Source: Neoscytalidium dimidiatum (taxonomy: Eukaryota; Ascomycota; Dothideomycetes; Botryosphaeriales; Botryosphaeriaceae). Taken from it: DNA of 64,000 nucleotides. The stretch spans positions 3,782,001 through 3,846,000 of the forward strand of contig CM074699.1 of NCBI GenBank assembly GCA_037367355.1. Reading direction: 5' to 3'. Both the position numbers and the translations under genes were made by a program. Under the pieces are notes generated by a model. It worked only from the letters and a program-made list of their open reading frames with translations, was not told the DNA's origin and did not search any database. Below, piece after piece: positions 21,332 to 32,755 of the stretch; the stretch's first letter is position 1, and each line of letters begins with the position of its first letter.

Positions 21332-23209
21332 GACGGGAGCGATTCATGGTCCGGTCCACCCCGGCAGGAAGAGGTGTGGGGTGGTGGCGGGGGCGGGGTG
21401 AGACTGGGGAAGGGGTGGGGGGCCTTGTTGGTTTACCTGGAGGGGTGGAGGACTAGATACGAACTGTTGATACGGCGCGAGGATCGTGGGAAGAATCAAC
21501 TATTCATGAAGAGGCAGATTTCCGCTGTGACTAGGGAGTACCGCAATCAGGGTCCCCATTCGGTTAGGGTTTCGGTTTTATTAGGCGAGCTACATCTTGA
21601 GGTGGGCTCATGAAAGACGCAGCGGTGTCTTAAAGGAGTTTGGGAGCAAAAACCGCTCGGAATAAAAGCTTACAGGGGGGCAAGGACCCTGAGCGATGGG
21701 AAGAGCCGCAAGAGCAGAAGTTTTGCCCCGGGAAACCCAGCCACAAGGTAATGTGGCATGTATAAGCAATTAATAATGCAATATTCAGAGCCTATATGGG
21801 AATGATGTTGGAGGCGCACTTAGGAAATAAGATAGTGACTTCGGGATAGGAGTTCTGCGGGGAACGATGGCCCCTCGGATAGAGTACGAATCCAGGAACT
21901 AGGAAATCAATACGACGCCCGGAAATGAAGAGTAGCCGGGATTGGACTCGCTCATCGCGGCAAGACGGGGTAAAATGCAGAAGATGTCCGTGCCGCGGAA
22001 GAAGCGCTGAGAGCCATAGTATGCAGAGATATATAGGACAGAAAGAGAACAAGCCAGCCTTCCGCCGCCTCGGTCCCCCTCCTCCCCTTTGAGGTTTACC
22101 TGGGCTTCTCCCCTTAGATGGTTTCAACTTAAACGGTGCTCCATATGTTGGTAAATCTTTGCCCACCGTAGCCCGTCGATGGATTGTTCCTTAATGATGG
22201 TGATTATTGAATGCCTGCCCGTGATGCCTACTGCTTCAACATATCCCTCAGGATCGCCGCCATGCAATTACACTTGGTAATACGTGTTGCTCTACAACAT
22301 CATCAAGGTTCATAACCAACACCCGTTTTCTCTGTCTTAGCTATCAGCACCGCTGTTTCACTGCCTTCGCCTGGTTCTGCCCAACGGCGCGCCTCCGCGA
22401 CCCGCCACCGCTAACCGCCGCAGTATCAACAACGTTCCTCTGACGCGCCGTCCATATCCTGGACGAGAGCGCGTACCACTACCGTATCAATCGGGCAGAC
22501 ATTGATCCCACCACGGGCAAGCGCTGGGCACTTACATGAAAGCCCAAGTGCAATGCAAACGCTACCCTTGTACAGTACTGGAAGACAAAACTGAATAATG
22601 AGGAGAGGGAGGACACGTGTAAGTATGGTAGTACGGAGGATTTCGGAGACGTGCAAAACGGTGGTAACGAGGAGAGAAGGTGCAAGATTATTTCAAGGTA
22701 ATTAGCCAGCATTGTAGTAAATGCGGCATCCTTCTTTTTCAATTTGATAGAAGGCAAAGGAAGAATATAATGGTAAAGAAAGCGCAGACTTCTTTCTAAA
22801 AAAAAAAAAAGAAGGGGGGGGGGGGCCGCTTTTTAACGAGCGCAAGCAGCAGCATCTCGATACGTGGGAGAATGAGAAGAAAGCTGTCAAGGTATATGAG
22901 AATTCTATGTCTCGAAAGGCTCCATGTCGAGGAGCTTGGTCGAGGCGTGGAATAAGGTAAAGAAGGCTAAGAAGTTGGAGAAGTATAAGCAAAGAGCTAT
23001 GTATGTTCTCTCTTGTCACTCTGTCTCTACCGTTACTGATATTTATTAATCTCTTTCTAGTACTGCTACCGTTATATATGAGCAGTGGCTGAGACCGCCA
23101 GAGCCGCGACCGACGGAGGTTAATACCTCATATGTTTCTCCCTCATCTATACATTGGCTCCCTCTTATAAACCTATCTTCTTAGCGCGACTGATGCCCAT
23201 GAAAGGTCA
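21332..23209. other. intergenic region at cluster edge, entering decayed DNA
   Basis: No intact gene. Starts with a G-rich tract (about 21374-21421). From about 22.2 kb base composition turns more A+T-rich and short broken coding-like stretches appear, for example around 22430-22540 with a terminating frame that reads like a recombinase or transposon fragment. I cannot assign a family. A mononucleotide A and G tract lies at 22799-22826. Confidence 0.5.
21374..21421 (+). other. G-rich tract, possible G-quadruplex
   Basis: Several runs of three or more G separated by short loops just after the methyltransferase stop codon. It could fold as a quadruplex in the 3' UTR or in the DNA. Only the base pattern supports this. 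Confidence 0.35.
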
Positions 23210-23900
23210 CAAGAATACTCCCTGGTCGACCAGAACCAGCTGCCACCATGCACATCTGTCATTCGCAGCTGAGTCGCGGTTCTCTGACATAATACCGCGT
23301 GAACTTGATCTGACTAGCGTATTATTTGTGCCATTGACTTGAAAAGGAAAAGCGGCCAAGCCGTCCTCTACGCTCTCCGGATAGCTCTGAGCAGTGAAGC
23401 TGGTAAAGTAATCTTGCATTGCATATGCAATGGTCTCATTTCTCTCCCCCATTATTATTGGCTGGATACTCTGGAAAGGTACATCTGCATTATAGAAAGT
23501 ATATCCAGTATCCTGCGAATGGAGTTCCGGAGAAACATCAAATAGATAGGTGTAGGTCTCGTTATTGAGCGCGCGGTCCACAGCAACGGCGTTGCAGACG
23601 GGTAGAGTGTTGAGGCGAGATAATCGATAATGGAGCTCTCGGCGCTAGGAAAGTTGCTTCGAATGAATTCGAGAAATTCGCTGTTGCTAGAGATAGGAGG
23701 TGAGAATAACAGTCCCTCATTTGAGTTGTGTCCGACCATTACCCTGACAGACTTGTCGAATTGATCATGATTAAGCAATGACTTTGGATCCTGCGAATCA
23801 AAGGTCCCATCAACTGCCGGTCCCCAGCCAAAGCTGCCATAGGGTGAAGCTGAAATCTGTCGGGCGTTCGCATCCCGTCAATTCGTCCGTAGACAAGTTG
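23210..23900 (-). pseudogene. decayed type-B carboxylesterase, C-terminal part
   Basis: Read on the minus strand, pieces of the fungal carboxylesterase family follow one another in different frames: a SPYGSFGWGPAVDGTF stretch, VMVGHNSNEGLLF, FPSAESSIIDYLASTLYP, then, after a frame change near 23580, ALNNETYTYLFDVSPELHSQDTGYTFYN and the family-like end DRCAWWQ. Another frame change lies near 23870, before ASPYGSFGWG. The catalytic serine region is missing. The gene is therefore broken and truncated; no product is expected. Confidence 0.7.
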
Positions 23901-24339
23901 CGGGCCTATGCGGGCTGCTAGGGTTCGCGAACGGGAGAAAATCCTGCTCTCTTCTTGATTGAAGCTCGAAGAGTAGGGCGCCCACCCAGGAGATTGAAGG
24001 ATCGCTTGCTAGAACGATGCTTTTTCACGGCAACCGTAAGCAGGAATTCACTATGCCTCTGAAGAGCAGCCAAGACACATAGTGCCATCCGGAAGGCCTC
24101 TAAAGAAGAAGAGTCACTTGGTGTTATTATGTTACTACATGGCAATGCTCTGGAAGCAGTCCTAGACCCGAAGCTGAACCGTATGCGTGGGCTCTATGAA
24201 GTCGTCTTAGCTTGAGCAAGGGGCACACGGAGATAGGAGCTTGAAAGGGCTGTCAGGATTTTACGGACAAAACTATATGGACAGATGTAATCGCTACATC
24301 AAGTTAAAGTCACCGCTCATGTGCCTCATTTCTTGGCGA

Positions 24340-25356
24340 GACCGAATATTTCCCTCGGCCGTGGCAGGGGCTTGAGCTTGAGCTCCATATCAGCCTTGGC
24401 CCAAAGTAAGTTCGGCACGTTATGTCGGTAGTCTTCAGCGCTATTTTCTTACCATATTCTCGTTCCGCATCACATTGGTTTTGGATATTCATCCCCACCA
24501 CCGCAGAAAAAGGATTTCAGCATCATAGATTGTGCGTGTATGGTCTCGAGGATTGATGCATCTGCTTGCAGCTTTGCAGATGCTCAGAGGGGTTACGTAG
24601 CACAAAGGGGAGACCTGGGTTCAGCTATCGCACCAACACTCGCGCGAGCGGATCCGGCTTGCCGGTTGGTCCGCGTGAACACCATGATGACTCAGCTAGT
24701 GGGTGTTAAACTGGAATCCAATATGCAACTCCGCGTATATGCAGACAGCGAGATCCGTGCGCTAGAACGGGCAGCTGAGTCACGTATTTTAGGTGCTGCG
24801 TATGCACATCTTCAAGGAACGCGGCCAGCAACAGCAGGCTTTGTTATTGGCAGCAGTCCAGTCAGCTTAATTGCTTGGTATGATCATGGTGCTGAATATC
24901 TTACCATGGGTACTAATATTGACTTACATAGGACAGGTGGAAAGAGGTTGGAGTGGCCTGATTGCCGGACGAGACCATCATTGGATCATATTCTAACCAA
25001 AGCCTCGCTGTACTGGTTTTCCGGTTCCTACCCGATATCCATATGGTGTTATAGAACAATGGCATTGAAAGGAAGAAGATGAGCATCTGTGATCGAGGTA
25101 GTGCAAATGCCCGCGAGATACTCGTGGTTTGAAGGCGAATCAATCAGTCCGCCAAGAATATGGCTGGAAATTATGGGTACAATCAAACGGTATCGTAAGC
25201 ACGTCAAGGTAGGCGCAGCTATGCTATCAAAGGCTCCTCGGAGAAAGTATACTAACGACATATCTTTGGTATACAAGGGGCGGTCATGTCGCAGCATTGG
25301 AGCAGCCTGATGTATTGTGGGAAGGCATCGTTGACTTTATAAAGGAACTCTGGTAA
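24340..25356 (+). pseudogene. decayed epoxide hydrolase (EHN/alpha-beta hydrolase type)
   Basis: The plus strand contains recognisable pieces of fungal microsomal-type epoxide hydrolases in order: a YHILVPHH...GYSSPPPP stretch, DFSIID, RGYVAQRGDLGS, TRPATAGFVIGSSPVSLIAW, a SLYWFSGSYPISI stretch, YSWF, and the C-terminal GGHVAALEQPDVLWEGIVDF. An in-frame TAG (24429-24431) lies upstream of the VP motif. The middle frame ends early (near 25082), and the expected HGWPG oxyanion region is unrecognisable. A last intron with a perfect TACTAACGAC branch site survives before the C-terminal exon, so decay is recent. No signal of function. Confidence 0.65.
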
Positions 25357-26145
25357 CGAACTCTTACTAGCTGTTCCGAATGTTAATAATGAATATGCCT
25401 ATTAAGTGGTGTATATCCTCATTGCGGCGATAACATGGGGATACTCGCTATAGTCGTACGGCAGTAGATCGGCGAATCTTAAAGATGTCTTCAAAAGTCA
25501 AAACGGCTGCAGTAAATATATATGTATTGTCGTCTAGTGCTCGAGTCATATCACATCTAAATCAAGCTAGAACTTTACGTACAATCAATCTCTCAATGTT
25601 ACTGCTACGATTGGAGTTCTTGATCACGGAGCGAACATTTGTGTTCCGAATAGAGCCACGGTTCCTGTGTATTTCGTACGACATGACCGGCTAATGTAAA
25701 TATTACCTATCCCCTGGCTCTTATCCTGTTGAGAATATCCTCAGTATATGTGTCTTTTTCCGCGCCCTCAGTAATTGCTCCAACTTGTGTAAATCTTCGG
25801 GAAACATCCGTGAAGCTGCTTATGGTCCCGACTCCTGAAATTTGACACGCTGCTTGTGTCTTTTTACTACTCAACACCGGCATTTTGCATCGAATGCAGA
25901 TGGTTGGAGTGATGATTCGGATAATCTTTTATGACGTCACGCAATAAGAACGCTGTCGAAAACATAGGCAAAGGCAAACTTTCGCTTCCGGGGAATAAGG
26001 AACCATCTCCTCGTTACTTTAACTTTTAATTTAACTTATAAAGTTAGGCGCTGCATTTCTAGAAAACTCTATTTTACCTTCTATATATTTTCTCATACGC
26101 TTCTCCTGTAGATTGTCATTGCTTTAACCCAGGAACAATGGTCCC
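25357..26145. other. A+T-rich intergenic DNA
   Basis: No gene visible. The composition is poorer in G+C than both flanks, with many TA steps, as in RIP-affected or decaying fungal DNA; this is a visual impression, not a computed index. Confidence 0.45.
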
Positions 26146-26538
26146 TCATGAACTCCGAGGCCGCCCACCCTGTCGTTCTCTCGGGGTTTGATTTGCTCGC
26201 CTTCTGCTGGCGTCGTCAAATGGCTGTAGATGGCTGAGCGGCCTCGGCTGATTGTAGTATAACCATTTGAGCTGACTGATGCGCCCTGCAAAGGAAATCA
26301 TGGGGGAAGAAGTTGCGACGGTCAAGAAGACAGTGATGGGTGAGTTTGGCTTGGTCGGGAGTGCCCAGGCGGCCAGAGCCTTGTCGGTTGCGAAGAAAGG
26401 ATGGCCAAGATGAGGCACATACAGACTGCGCCGGCCGCCGAATGCGGAGCTTCCTAATCCCAATCTAAGACTCCGGAAAGGACATCGCTTCTTTTCACCT
26501 TTGACCGAGTCGTGTTTTGATGGGGTTACAGACAGCAT
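26146..26538 (-). pseudogene. fragment of a DUF3176-type membrane protein
   Basis: A 130-codon minus-strand frame contains PITVFLTVATSSPMISFAG, then RISQLKWLYYNQPRPLSHLQ and FDDASR, which resemble the N-terminal signature of the large fungal DUF3176 membrane proteins (several hundred aa). After DASR the similarity stops and the frame runs into unrelated sequence. I read this as a truncated relic; the start is not certain. Confidence 0.5.
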
Positions 26539-28285
26539 TTTGGAGTTGAGTAGGCCGAAGTGGAGTCGGTAGTTGACATGTGTGCTTCGGAGCGCTCAGT
26601 ATCACCATCAGCAGTAGCGACAGATGGTTCTGGGCGCCCAATGGATTGCCAGCCGACCATGCTATGGTGAGTGACGAGATGCGGTGGTTTCAACATGATA
26701 GAGCAGCACCTCTACTCTCTTGGCTCACCTTGAAACAGTCTGCTACAGGTGTATCGGGGCTGAGATGACTGTTGCACTACCTACTACGAAATCCAGGGAA
26801 ACGCTGTCCATTGCACCTTGGGCAGTTGTATTACTCCGAGGTCGGGCGCAAGAGCGGCAAAGTACGGGGCGCGCAGGGAGTTAAAGCAGTCGTCCAGACG
26901 TAAAAAGTCCAATATTTACACTTCATTAGGCCTGAAGGCTGTCACGGCGCCCCTTTCTGCCTGTTGTACAAAGCGGCGGGGCCGTACTGCAAAGCCAGAC
27001 AAGTAAGCTGACAGGAAAGGGTTATGTCGCAACGCTTTCGAAGTAGACATGGAGAGCCGCGGAGTCTTGTAGCCGAAAAGATGTGTCGAGCTGAATTGCG
27101 GAAAGCCTCTGGGAAAAGATGTCTTATGAAAGAGCCAGTGGCGCCGAGAAGAGCGAGGCAATGGCCGAAGAAGCGGTGGAGCCCGGATCTCCAGATGCGC
27201 GCACATCTCGAAGTGGGCCACGGTGGCCTGGCCCCGCAACACAAGATCAACGCGTTCCCAGCCCAGCCTCGCGCAAATCAGTGGCGACGACGATGGCTGT
27301 CAGGTTGAAGTGAGAGTCAGAATGAGCTCAGTGTAAGCAACGTCGGAAGTGCAAGAGAAATGATGCAAGGTCGACAGCAGTCATCACCGGGTCGCCACAA
27401 CGACGGGCAGCCGTCAACATGCCAGCCCCAGGGTCGGGTCGAACGGCGCGAGGGGCACCAGGCGGAGCGGCCCAACGGGGCAGGCCGTGCGGGTGAGGCT
27501 ACTAGCTACAGGCTAGCGATCGGGTAGCGGGAGAGGCGGTGCGGCGGTAATATGGGGCGTTTGGCTGATACGAGCGGGACGCACAAAAAAAACACGGTGG
27601 CTGGGAAAGGACAAGCGATGAGCAAACGGGGTCGGTCGGCACAGCAGCAACAGCGCAGCGACGCAGGCGCGTGTCAGCCCAATGCCGTTTGTCGCACAGA
27701 AAGAGAGGGAGAGAGGGCGAGAGGGCGAGAGGCTACTGCGCGGTGCTCGTTCCTCCGGCGGGCGTTGACCGGCGAAGGGTGAGATGTCTGTATGTAAGTA
27801 GTCGTGGCGCATGGGCTGCGACAGGCGGACGATGGATTGATGATTGACTGACGACTGTCCGTCCGGGGCGAGCGAGTTGCCGGGCCAGCGGCGCGACTGT
27901 GACTGTGCTGGCGGAGCCTGATTGGCGTGAGTGAGGCGTGCACACACCGACTTGATGAGCGCTGCATGCCTGCGAAGGTCCCCGACAACGCCAGCCATCC
28001 CGCATCGGCGCCGCAACGAGGAGATAAATTCTATCGCGCAATGGCCCTCCCCTCTCCTCTTCTTCTCCTCCATAGTATTCCAGCGCGAGCGTGTTTGTTG
28101 TCCCTTCTCCATTGCCTTTCGCTTCTCTTCGTCGTTTCGCTTGTTCAATCGTCGGGCGGGTTGTCTGCGCTTTTCCATCCCCATCTTCGTTTGTTTACCC
28201 GATTCGGATCGCCGCCTCGCACCTCCACCGCAAACTGCCCATTGCTCCCCGTTCTCGCCAGAAACGACCTCCACATTCCACCACC
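26539..28285. other. intergenic region and promoter/5' UTR of the acidic TM protein
   Basis: Long open frames here are low-complexity shadows without motifs. Composition returns to G+C-rich after about 26.8 kb. The last 200 nt are pyrimidine-rich, as expected for a fungal 5' UTR/promoter. Confidence 0.5.
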
Positions 28286-29171
28286 ATGGCGTCTTTCGCC
28301 CTGAGCAACAAGGATCTCCTCTCAGTCCACACTCAGCCCGCCGTCATAACCCCCTTCGAGCACCTCGACGACCCCGTCCTCTCTCTCGACGCCGACGTCC
28401 CGCTGCCCAGCATAGAGCGCGACGACGACTTCATCTTCGGCCACCCCTCCTCTCGCTCCTCCAACGAGCGAAGCTGCTACACCGGCAGCCGCAGCTCCCC
28501 GACCCGCCGCCTCTCCGACCACACCCAGCTGACCGAGCCCTCCTCCATCTCCGACATGCCCTCCGACACCTTCTCTCTCGCCCAGCAGCCCAAAACGATG
28601 ACCACGGCGAGAGGCCTCTCGGCCCTCAGCAGCCCGGCCATCTCCCCGAAGAAAGAGCGCCAACCCGCGCCCCTCCACCACACCCACGAACCCCGGGACG
28701 CCTCGACCAAACACACCACCATCAGACGGCCGCCGCCCCACCGCCGCCACCACACCACAACAACCACCGAGACCCCCACCCGCCAACCCTTCTCGCAAAC
28801 CCACACCCCGTCCTCTTCCCACCAGCAGCAACCCCCGCTCGTCCTCCTCCACATCACCCTCCTGCCCCCGCCCCCGCCCCCGCTGCCCTTGCACGCCCTC
28901 CCGCCCCGCCTGCGCCGCCAGTACCGCCTGCTGGAATCGAAGCTCGCGGCCGACCCCGTGCTGCTGCAGCGCGGCCTGCTGGTGCCGCACCCGCGCGACG
29001 AGTACGACGTGCTGGAAGAGCGGCTGCTGGAGGGGCTGGGCCTGGTCGCGCCGCGGGTGCTGAAGTGCGGGCACTTTCACGGGCGTGGGGAGGAGGAGGA
29101 GGAGGAGGAGCAGCGCGAACCCGGGGACGCGGCGCGCAGGCGGGACAGCGGCGTCGAGGCGTCCGGGGATG

Positions 29172-29212
<41 letters not shown>

Positions 29213-31351
29213 GAGGAAGGAAGCGCGTTCGAAGAGGGCGGCGGAGGGGACGATGAAGAGGAGGACGACGAACGCTGCGCCGAATGCGCCGCGCCCCTCT
29301 CCCTCGCCGCCGACCCCTCCCGCGCCGGCCCGCCCCACGCCCGCTGGTCCATCCACGTCTACGCCGCCAACGGGCTCATGCGCGCCGGCGCCTGGGCCGC
29401 CGCCTGGAGCGAGATGGAGCGCGTCGACGTCGCCGTCACGCCGTGGGTCGGCCGCCGCCAGCTGCGCGCCGCGCGGCGCCGGCTCGCCGCGAGGGAGCGG
29501 GCGGAGCGCGAGGAGGAGGCGAGGGTGGAGGCGGAGCGGAGGGCCGCCGTGGCCGCGGCGGAGGAGAGGGCGGCGTGGGAGGCGGAGCGGCGCGCGGAGG
29601 CGAGGGCGGCGGAGGTCAGGGCGAGGGCGGAGGAGGAGAAGTTGCGGTTGATTGGGAGCGCGGCGCTGGCCGCCGCGGCGGAGCGGCGGATGGCGGAGGA
29701 GAGGGTGAGAGAGGCGGTGGAGGAGGAGAGGATGCGGGTGAGGGCAGAGCAGGAGGCGGAGAGGAAGAGGCGGAGGGCGGAGATGGCTGCTGCGGCGGCG
29801 AAGAAGAAGGATATCCCGCTGACCGTGCTCTTGACGAAATCAATCTACGTTGCGGCGACGGACCTGCGGAATATTCTCATCGTCTTGCTCAGCATCCTGG
29901 TGGCTGTTCTGTCCATGCAAACTGCGGCGCCGGGGCTGTCGTCGACAGAGTTGGATGTCGTATCTTTTGATGCACCATACTTCGACAACTCGACGACCGT
30001 CGTTCCGCCCGCCCTCGAAGTCGTCCAAACTCGTGAGGTGACACACACCTCGACCACAACCATGACGGCCATCATCCTCCAGACCATCAGCCCTCAGCCG
30101 TCCACAGATGAGAACGACCGTCCTGCAGCCGCGACCAGCACGTCCTCCGACAGCGCCCACCCAACGTCCTCACCAGATGCCGACGACACCGACATCGATG
30201 CCGAAACCCGCCTCAAAGACTCCATCTTCGCCGCATCGGTCCAGATTCTCGACACGGCCTTTGAGAAGATGGCCGCGATCGTCTCGTCCGCAGCAGCAGC
30301 ACAGACGCCCGGCAACGGAGAAGCTTCTGGAACGCCCGTGTCCGACCCGGCGGAGGAGGCGATCGACGCCTCGTCGCCTGACCCCGTCGATCGCGCCGCA
30401 TCACTCGCAGGAGAAGACGGCGATGACGATGGCGGCTTTACCGCTCGCATTCTTTCTTCCGCCGCCGAGGACGGTGGCAATCGTCAACTCGCAGCAGCAG
30501 CGACAGCCACAATCGAAGCCGCCATGAGCCCCGTCGACGACCAGGGGCAGCGCCGCGCCGACGAATCATCATCATCATCATCGGGCGCCGCCGAGCCGGG
30601 ACCCGCGACGACTACGACCCCGGACGCGATGGAAGGCGTGACCGCCGCATCCGCCCCGTCGACCGCTCCCGAGGATTTCGTCGCCGTCGACCGGCAGCAG
30701 GACCGGCGCGAGTCCACCGCCACGGACGCCGCCTCCGTGGACATCCCGATCCACCTCGCCGCGGACGAAGAAGGAGTGGACGAAGAGGAGGATCTCGGGA
30801 CGACTTCGCACCGCGCGCATCCTTCCGCGCTGTTCGGCAGCAGCGCGCAGCCGGTCTGCGCTACTGCCGCCGCCGCCGCCGCTGCTGCTGACGACCGCGA
30901 GGACGAAGCCATGCTGGACGTGGACGAGCGGTCGGACGACGCCGGCACCCCGGAGCAGTCGCCGAGCTACCGGTACGCGGCCGACTGTTTCGGCCAGGCG
31001 ACGCCGACCTGCCCCACGGCGCCGGGCCACGGGGAAGAGGCGTGGATGGAGGTTGATGAGGAGGACGCGGGTGCTGCGGAGGCGTTCATGGAATCGGTCG
31101 TGCTCGAGGAGTCGAGCTCGGAGGGGTTCGTGGTCGAGGAGTCGAGGGCGGAGTCGGATGAAGGAGGCGTGGCGGGTGGGTCGCGAAACGGACCGGCGGA
31201 GGACGTCGTTGTCAAGCAGGTCGACGGGACGGAGGCAGCAGGGGTTGTGGTACAGCTGCCGAAGGACATCGAGAGCCCTGTAGAGGAGGGGGAGTCGACG
31301 GAGAGAGATGGGACGGCCGAGGAGGAGATTGAAGTGGTGCTCGACGTTTGA
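28286..31351 (+). CDS. large acidic coiled-coil protein with one membrane segment, function unknown
   Basis: Single exon, 1021 aa from an ATG with CACCATGG context. Residues 1-190 are serine/proline-rich. A conserved-looking block (about 190-400) starts LLHITLLPPPPPPLPLHALP, has an RRQYRLLESKL helix, a CGHF motif and a CAEC pair split by aspartate and glutamate runs, and ends HARWSIHVYAANGLMRAGAWAAAW. A long charged Glu/Arg/Ala coiled coil (about 400-510) precedes one hydrophobic segment (about 527-547, NILIVLLSILVAVLSM). The tail is acidic and Ser/Thr-rich. Similar fungal proteins are sometimes labelled pathway-specific nitrogen regulator, which nothing in the sequence supports. Location in a membrane with the coiled coil on one side is inferred. 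Confidence 0.75.
29173..29212 (+). repeat. GAC trinucleotide repeat coding for polyaspartate
   Basis: About a dozen GAC units inside the acidic protein gene encode an uninterrupted aspartate run. In-frame length change is likely between strains. Confidence 0.8.
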
Positions 31352-31683
31352 AGCGAGCATGTCTAATGGTTCTGTTAATTCGGGCATTGGATACTGCTTC
31401 TCTTCTCTCGCGAGCATTCGGCATGGTAGTAACGAGCATTTCGGGAGTTTGGGAGTCGGTCAGCGAGCACAGGCGTAAAGGGAAATGGGAAACTGGAGAC
31501 TGGGTATTCATGGGCATATAGGCAATCGATGAGCAATCTGCTTCCGACCGTAGATTTGGTATTACGCTTTCCCTTCCGCAAATTGCACCAGAGGTCATCC
31601 AAAAAAAAAAAGAAAAAAAACCCCCCCGGATGATCCTCCAGACGCCCGCCAATGCATTCATAGTACAGCCCATGATGGGAACG
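31352..31683. other. convergent intergenic region
   Basis: 3' flanks of the acidic protein gene and the UCH gene. It has an A tract and a C tract at 31600-31627. I see no gene. Confidence 0.6.
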
Positions 31684-32755
31684 TTAGAGATCCATCTCGT
31701 CGGAGGCAATGCCCTTCTTCGCACGATCCTCGACCCTCTGCCGTGTCTTCGCCTTCGCCTCGTCGACCCACTGGTCGAACTTGCCCTCCTTCACCTTCGC
31801 CTTGGTGACGCCCTTGACCAGCTCGCCGACGAAGCCAACGAAGTTATGGCGGCGCAGGGCGTTCTCCCACATCCAGGCGGCGCGCTTCTGCTGCTCGCGG
31901 TGCAGCCACTCGGCGTCGCCGATCTCGCGGGCGCGGATGCGCAGGTCGCGCACCATGGCCAGCAGGTTGAAGCGGATCTCGGTCTGCGGGTAGCGCTCGA
32001 TGCGGCGCTGCAGCACGGGGATCACCTTGTCCGGGAACTCGTCGAAGGCGCACGGGCCGTGCGAGATGGGCGCCTGCTGCAGCCCGTCCAGCTCGTACAG
32101 CTTGCCGTTGATGGGCGTGTAGGCTATGAAGTGGTAGACGTCGTCGTCGCCGGTCGCGGCGCGCTGCGTCTCGTCGACGAAGGGCGAGGAGCGCGCGAAC
32201 GAGTTGTGCGTTTCGCGGATCAGGTCGGAGTTGGAGAGGGCTTCGCCGCGGAGCTGTGAGAGGAGATGTGTCAGTGTGCGAGGACATCACGGGATGTTGC
32301 TTGTGCGGGGAGGAGAGCGCGCACGTCTGAAGGGAAGGCAGCGGTGAATTCCTTGAACTCGCGCAGCTGGGGGCCAATGTCTATCTCGCCATCCTTGTTC
32401 AGCAGCACCGACAGCAGGGCCTGCGTACCGCAAGCGTTCTGGATCGTCTGGGCGGCGAAGAAGATGTCTTCGGCTGCGGCGTGGTCGAAGGTGCCGTCTT
32501 TAGGGACGTTGGAGGGCTTCTCGTCGGTAGGGTATTTGAACAGGAAGATGACGCCGTAGACGGGACTGAGCTGTCGCAGGTAGTCGGGGTCGAGGGATAT
32601 CAGCTCCTCGAACTGTACGTCCTTGGTGCCGAGATTCTGGAGCAGGTAGGTGAAGACACCCTGCGAGCGGAGAGCGGTCAGCAGGGGCCACGAAGGGCGA
32701 GGAAAGGCATCGCACAAACCGCGTCGGACTCGATGGTGTTCCAGCCTCCAGACAT
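31684..32755 (-). CDS. ubiquitin carboxyl-terminal hydrolase, UCH37/UCHL5 type
   Basis: Three exons on the minus strand (32755-32720, 32660-32325, 32253-31684) encode 313 aa. It begins MSGGWNTIESDAGVFTYLL, the standard start of peptidase C12 enzymes. The catalytic triad is visible: Cys89 in NACGTQ, His165 in VYHFIAY and Asp180 in ELDGL, with the oxyanion Gln83. The C-terminal half is a helical, charged extension like that of UCH37, ending in a lysine-rich segment that in relatives contacts the proteasome subunit Rpn13 or INO80. It should cleave ubiquitin chains at the proteasome or in the nucleus. The first exon is only 12 codons and its donor is GTTTGT, less usual than GTAAGT. Confidence 0.92.

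Noticed and set aside
22202..23060. possible transposase or recombinase fragment
   Set aside because: A few protein-like words appear but no terminal repeats, catalytic motif or continuous frame, so I do not assign a mobile element.
27513..28274. 253-codon minus-strand frame upstream of the acidic protein gene
   Set aside because: Low-complexity Arg/Ser-rich translation without domain, lying in a promoter-like pyrimidine-rich stretch.
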